Shown piece by piece: positions 33,574 through 34,960 of a stretch of 34,960 bases of DNA (position 1 is its first letter; every line of letters begins with the position of its first letter). The stretch is taken from the NCBI GenBank assembly GCA_022799495.1, contig JAAWON010000014.1:1-34960 (forward strand), in the 5' to 3' direction. A model generated the notes under the pieces. That model saw only the letters and a program-made list of their open reading frames with translations. It was not told the DNA's origin and searched no databases. Source of the stretch: Erysipelotrichaceae bacterium. GTDB taxonomy: Bacteria; Bacillota_I; Bacilli_A; Erysipelotrichales; Erysipelotrichaceae. Made by a program: the position numbers and the translations under genes.

Positions 33574-34695
33574 ATGAAAAAAAGAATTGCATGCTTTGCG
33601 ATCGCAGCCGCACTTGCGGGTTTGGCAGTGGTGCAGCCGGCATATTGTGTGGAGAATAATGGAGCGCTAACGGCCAATGGAAAGGCTGGCGATACGACAT
33701 TGAAAGATGCACAGGATCGTTATACAGCTGCTCAAAAACAGTATGATTCAGGTTCTGCCGGTTTCTTTCAATATTTGGCTGAGCAAGGTGATAGCGATGC
33801 ACAGAAAGCATATGAGATCATTACTGCTCAGGATGGCTCTATGCAGGATGGTGCGAAACAATCCACTGATTACAGCGGTTATACCAAATTAGGCAGTGGC
33901 GAAGATGCGACCAATCTTGAATACATGAAAAAAGCAGTCGATGAATTAAACAGTGTCAATCAGTATCGTCAGGCGCATAATGCAAGTGAGGGAACCACTC
34001 TTGATGATTTATATGTGAAGTCCTCTTTGATGGCAATTTCACAGTATCAGTTGAATTATTCCAAAAGCGTGATTGCTCATTCTCAGGCTTTCAATGTCGG
34101 TGAGAATCTGGCGTGGGGTTATGTTAATCCGTTTGATGGCTGGTATGATGATGAAATGGCACTATATAAAACCTATTTACAGACACATACCCATGATCAG
34201 ATTGTCAACGATTCGCAAATGGCTTCTGAGGTTGGTCATTACTTGAATATCGTGGATGATGGATATGTGGCGATGGGATATTCTTATGTAAAAGGTGGCG
34301 CTGTTCAACATGGTTCTGCTTATGGACAGACATTTGACAATAACTTAACGCGCGCAAGCGGCAATGCATTCACCGTAGCGGAATATCAAGCAAAATTCAA
34401 TGCCTATTACAATGAAGTGAAAAAGGAGTTGGCCGATGCAAAACAAGCATTGGATGCACTTCAGGGTGGTACAACTGAAACGGATCAAAATCAGGCAGAG
34501 ACGAATCAGCCTTCTGATGCGAATCAGAATGGTTCAGGCACAGATAATAACGGTACCAACAATAATGGTAGTTCATCCAACAATCAGGAATCTGTGATTA
34601 AAAATACCTCGGTACAAAACAACAGTTTGGTCTTGGTCGCTTTGGGCACTAGCATTGCTCTTGCGGTTGCGATCGGCAAAAAGCGTAAAGCATAG
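33574..34695 (+). CDS. Secreted CAP-domain (SCP/PR1-like) surface protein
   Basis: AAAGGAG precedes ATG 33574. The 373-residue protein has a signal peptide (~residues 1-27), a ~90-residue N-terminal region, a CAP domain (~residues 115-265) with VNQYRQAHN, AHSQAFNVGENLAWGY, DDE and GHYLNIVDD, a helical stretch, and a long Asn/Gly/Gln linker. A C-terminal hydrophobic helix ends in KKRKA. The CAP cleft His/Glu pattern (AHS, GENL, GHYLN) is present. The tail looks like a sortase or membrane anchor, but no clean LPxTG or NPxTxD motif precedes the helix (KNTSVQNN instead). Function of bacterial CAP proteins is largely unknown. Confidence 0.88.
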   Translation: MKKRIACFAIAAALAGLAVVQPAYCVENNGALTANGKAGDTTLKDAQDRYTAAQKQYDSGSAGFFQYLAEQGDSDAQKAYEIITAQDGSMQDGAKQSTDYSGYTKLGSGEDATNLEYMKKAVDELNSVNQYRQAHNASEGTTLDDLYVKSSLMAISQYQLNYSKSVIAHSQAFNVGENLAWGYVNPFDGWYDDEMALYKTYLQTHTHDQIVNDSQMASEVGHYLNIVDDGYVAMGYSYVKGGAVQHGSAYGQTFDNNLTRASGNAFTVAEYQAKFNAYYNEVKKELADAKQALDALQGGTTETDQNQAETNQPSDANQNGSGTDNNGTNNNGSSSNNQESVIKNTSVQNNSLVLVALGTSIALAVAIGKKRKA

Positions 34696-34718
34696 ATAAA
34701 AGCAAAACAACTAACAAA

Positions 34719-34772
34719 ACAGGGAATACACTAGAGTGATGAAAATCATTGCACATATTCTCTGTTTTTTTA
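34719..34772 (+). terminator. Terminator after the CAP-domain gene
   Basis: CAGGGAATA (34720-34728) pairs with TATTCTCTG (34756-34764) with one G-T pair, an inner TGAT/ATCA pairing, and T7 after it. Confidence 0.75.
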
Positions 34773-34914
34773 TAAATAGATGGATCTTTTCTTCCAACAT
34801 TCCTGATTTATATCGTTTTATCCATTCCATTGATAGAGTCATAAAAGGCAATGATGAAGTCATCACAAAGGAAGAAATTTCATGTGGATTAGCATAGCAC
34901 AGTCCATGGAAATA

Positions 34915-34923
34915 TGATAAAAT
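34915..34923 (+). promoter_or_regulatory. Possible extended -10 promoter for a gene beyond the window
   Basis: TG-A-TAAAAT occurs at 34915-34923 just before the right edge. No gene start follows within the window; 34773-34914 otherwise shows nothing I can support. Confidence 0.35.
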
Positions 34924-34960
34924 ATAAAGCAGACAATGATTCTCAAAATGAATATATAAC

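Overview
The window comes from a low-to-mid GC Gram-positive bacterium (Bacillota). AGGAGG-type ribosome binding sites, TATAAT promoters, short hairpin-plus-T-run terminators, a type III glutamine synthetase, a CBS-domain Mn-dependent pyrophosphatase, a class B sortase with an NPxTxD-anchored partner and rubrerythrins together suggest a gut-type anaerobe, most likely near the Erysipelotrichia. That placement is inference: there is no rRNA or marker gene here to settle it. No rRNA, tRNA, CRISPR array, transposase or integrase was seen.

Left edge (1-3336): the 3' part of a Wadjet-type anti-plasmid system, the C-terminal part of JetC (SMC-like ATPase) followed by complete JetD (Toprim-type nuclease subunit). 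It is visibly more AT-rich than what follows and its first genes lie outside the window.

3400-12510: housekeeping genes. These are a Bax-inhibitor-1 membrane protein, a protein with two retropepsin-like halves, a cyclophilin, a small membrane protein, a DUF368/PopT-type polyprenyl-phosphate transporter, L-lactate dehydrogenase and HtrA (both minus strand), a CBS/DRTGG/DHH pyrophosphatase, and a HAD hydrolase broken by an internal deletion.

12700-22250: type III glutamine synthetase (minus), a rubredoxin-like protein plus rubrerythrin pair, a polysaccharide deacetylase preceded by a translationally coupled 20-codon leader ORF, a very cysteine-rich protein, a YdcF-type protein and an XPD-like helicase with an N-terminal nuclease-like domain (minus operon), and an RluA-type pseudouridine synthase.

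22460-26980: a ferrous-iron operon (two FeoA, FeoB, a FeoB-associated Cys-rich membrane peptide) with three TTAGC-N4-GCTAA sites, then an unusual Lgt-family protein between two related small membrane proteins that look like a local duplication.

27170-31230 (minus strand): an ABC-2 type exporter operon with a DUF3783-like protein, and an autoregulated ArsR/SdpI-type pair with a clear promoter and operator.

31400-34760: a cell-surface cluster made of a thioredoxin-fold protein with a sortase signal, a class B sortase in which Lys stands at the expected catalytic Arg position, and a secreted CAP-domain protein.

The interpretable but less ordinary parts are the Wadjet remnant at the edge, the tandem retropepsin, the leader peptide, the Feo operators, the Lgt variant with its flanking duplication, and the surface cluster.
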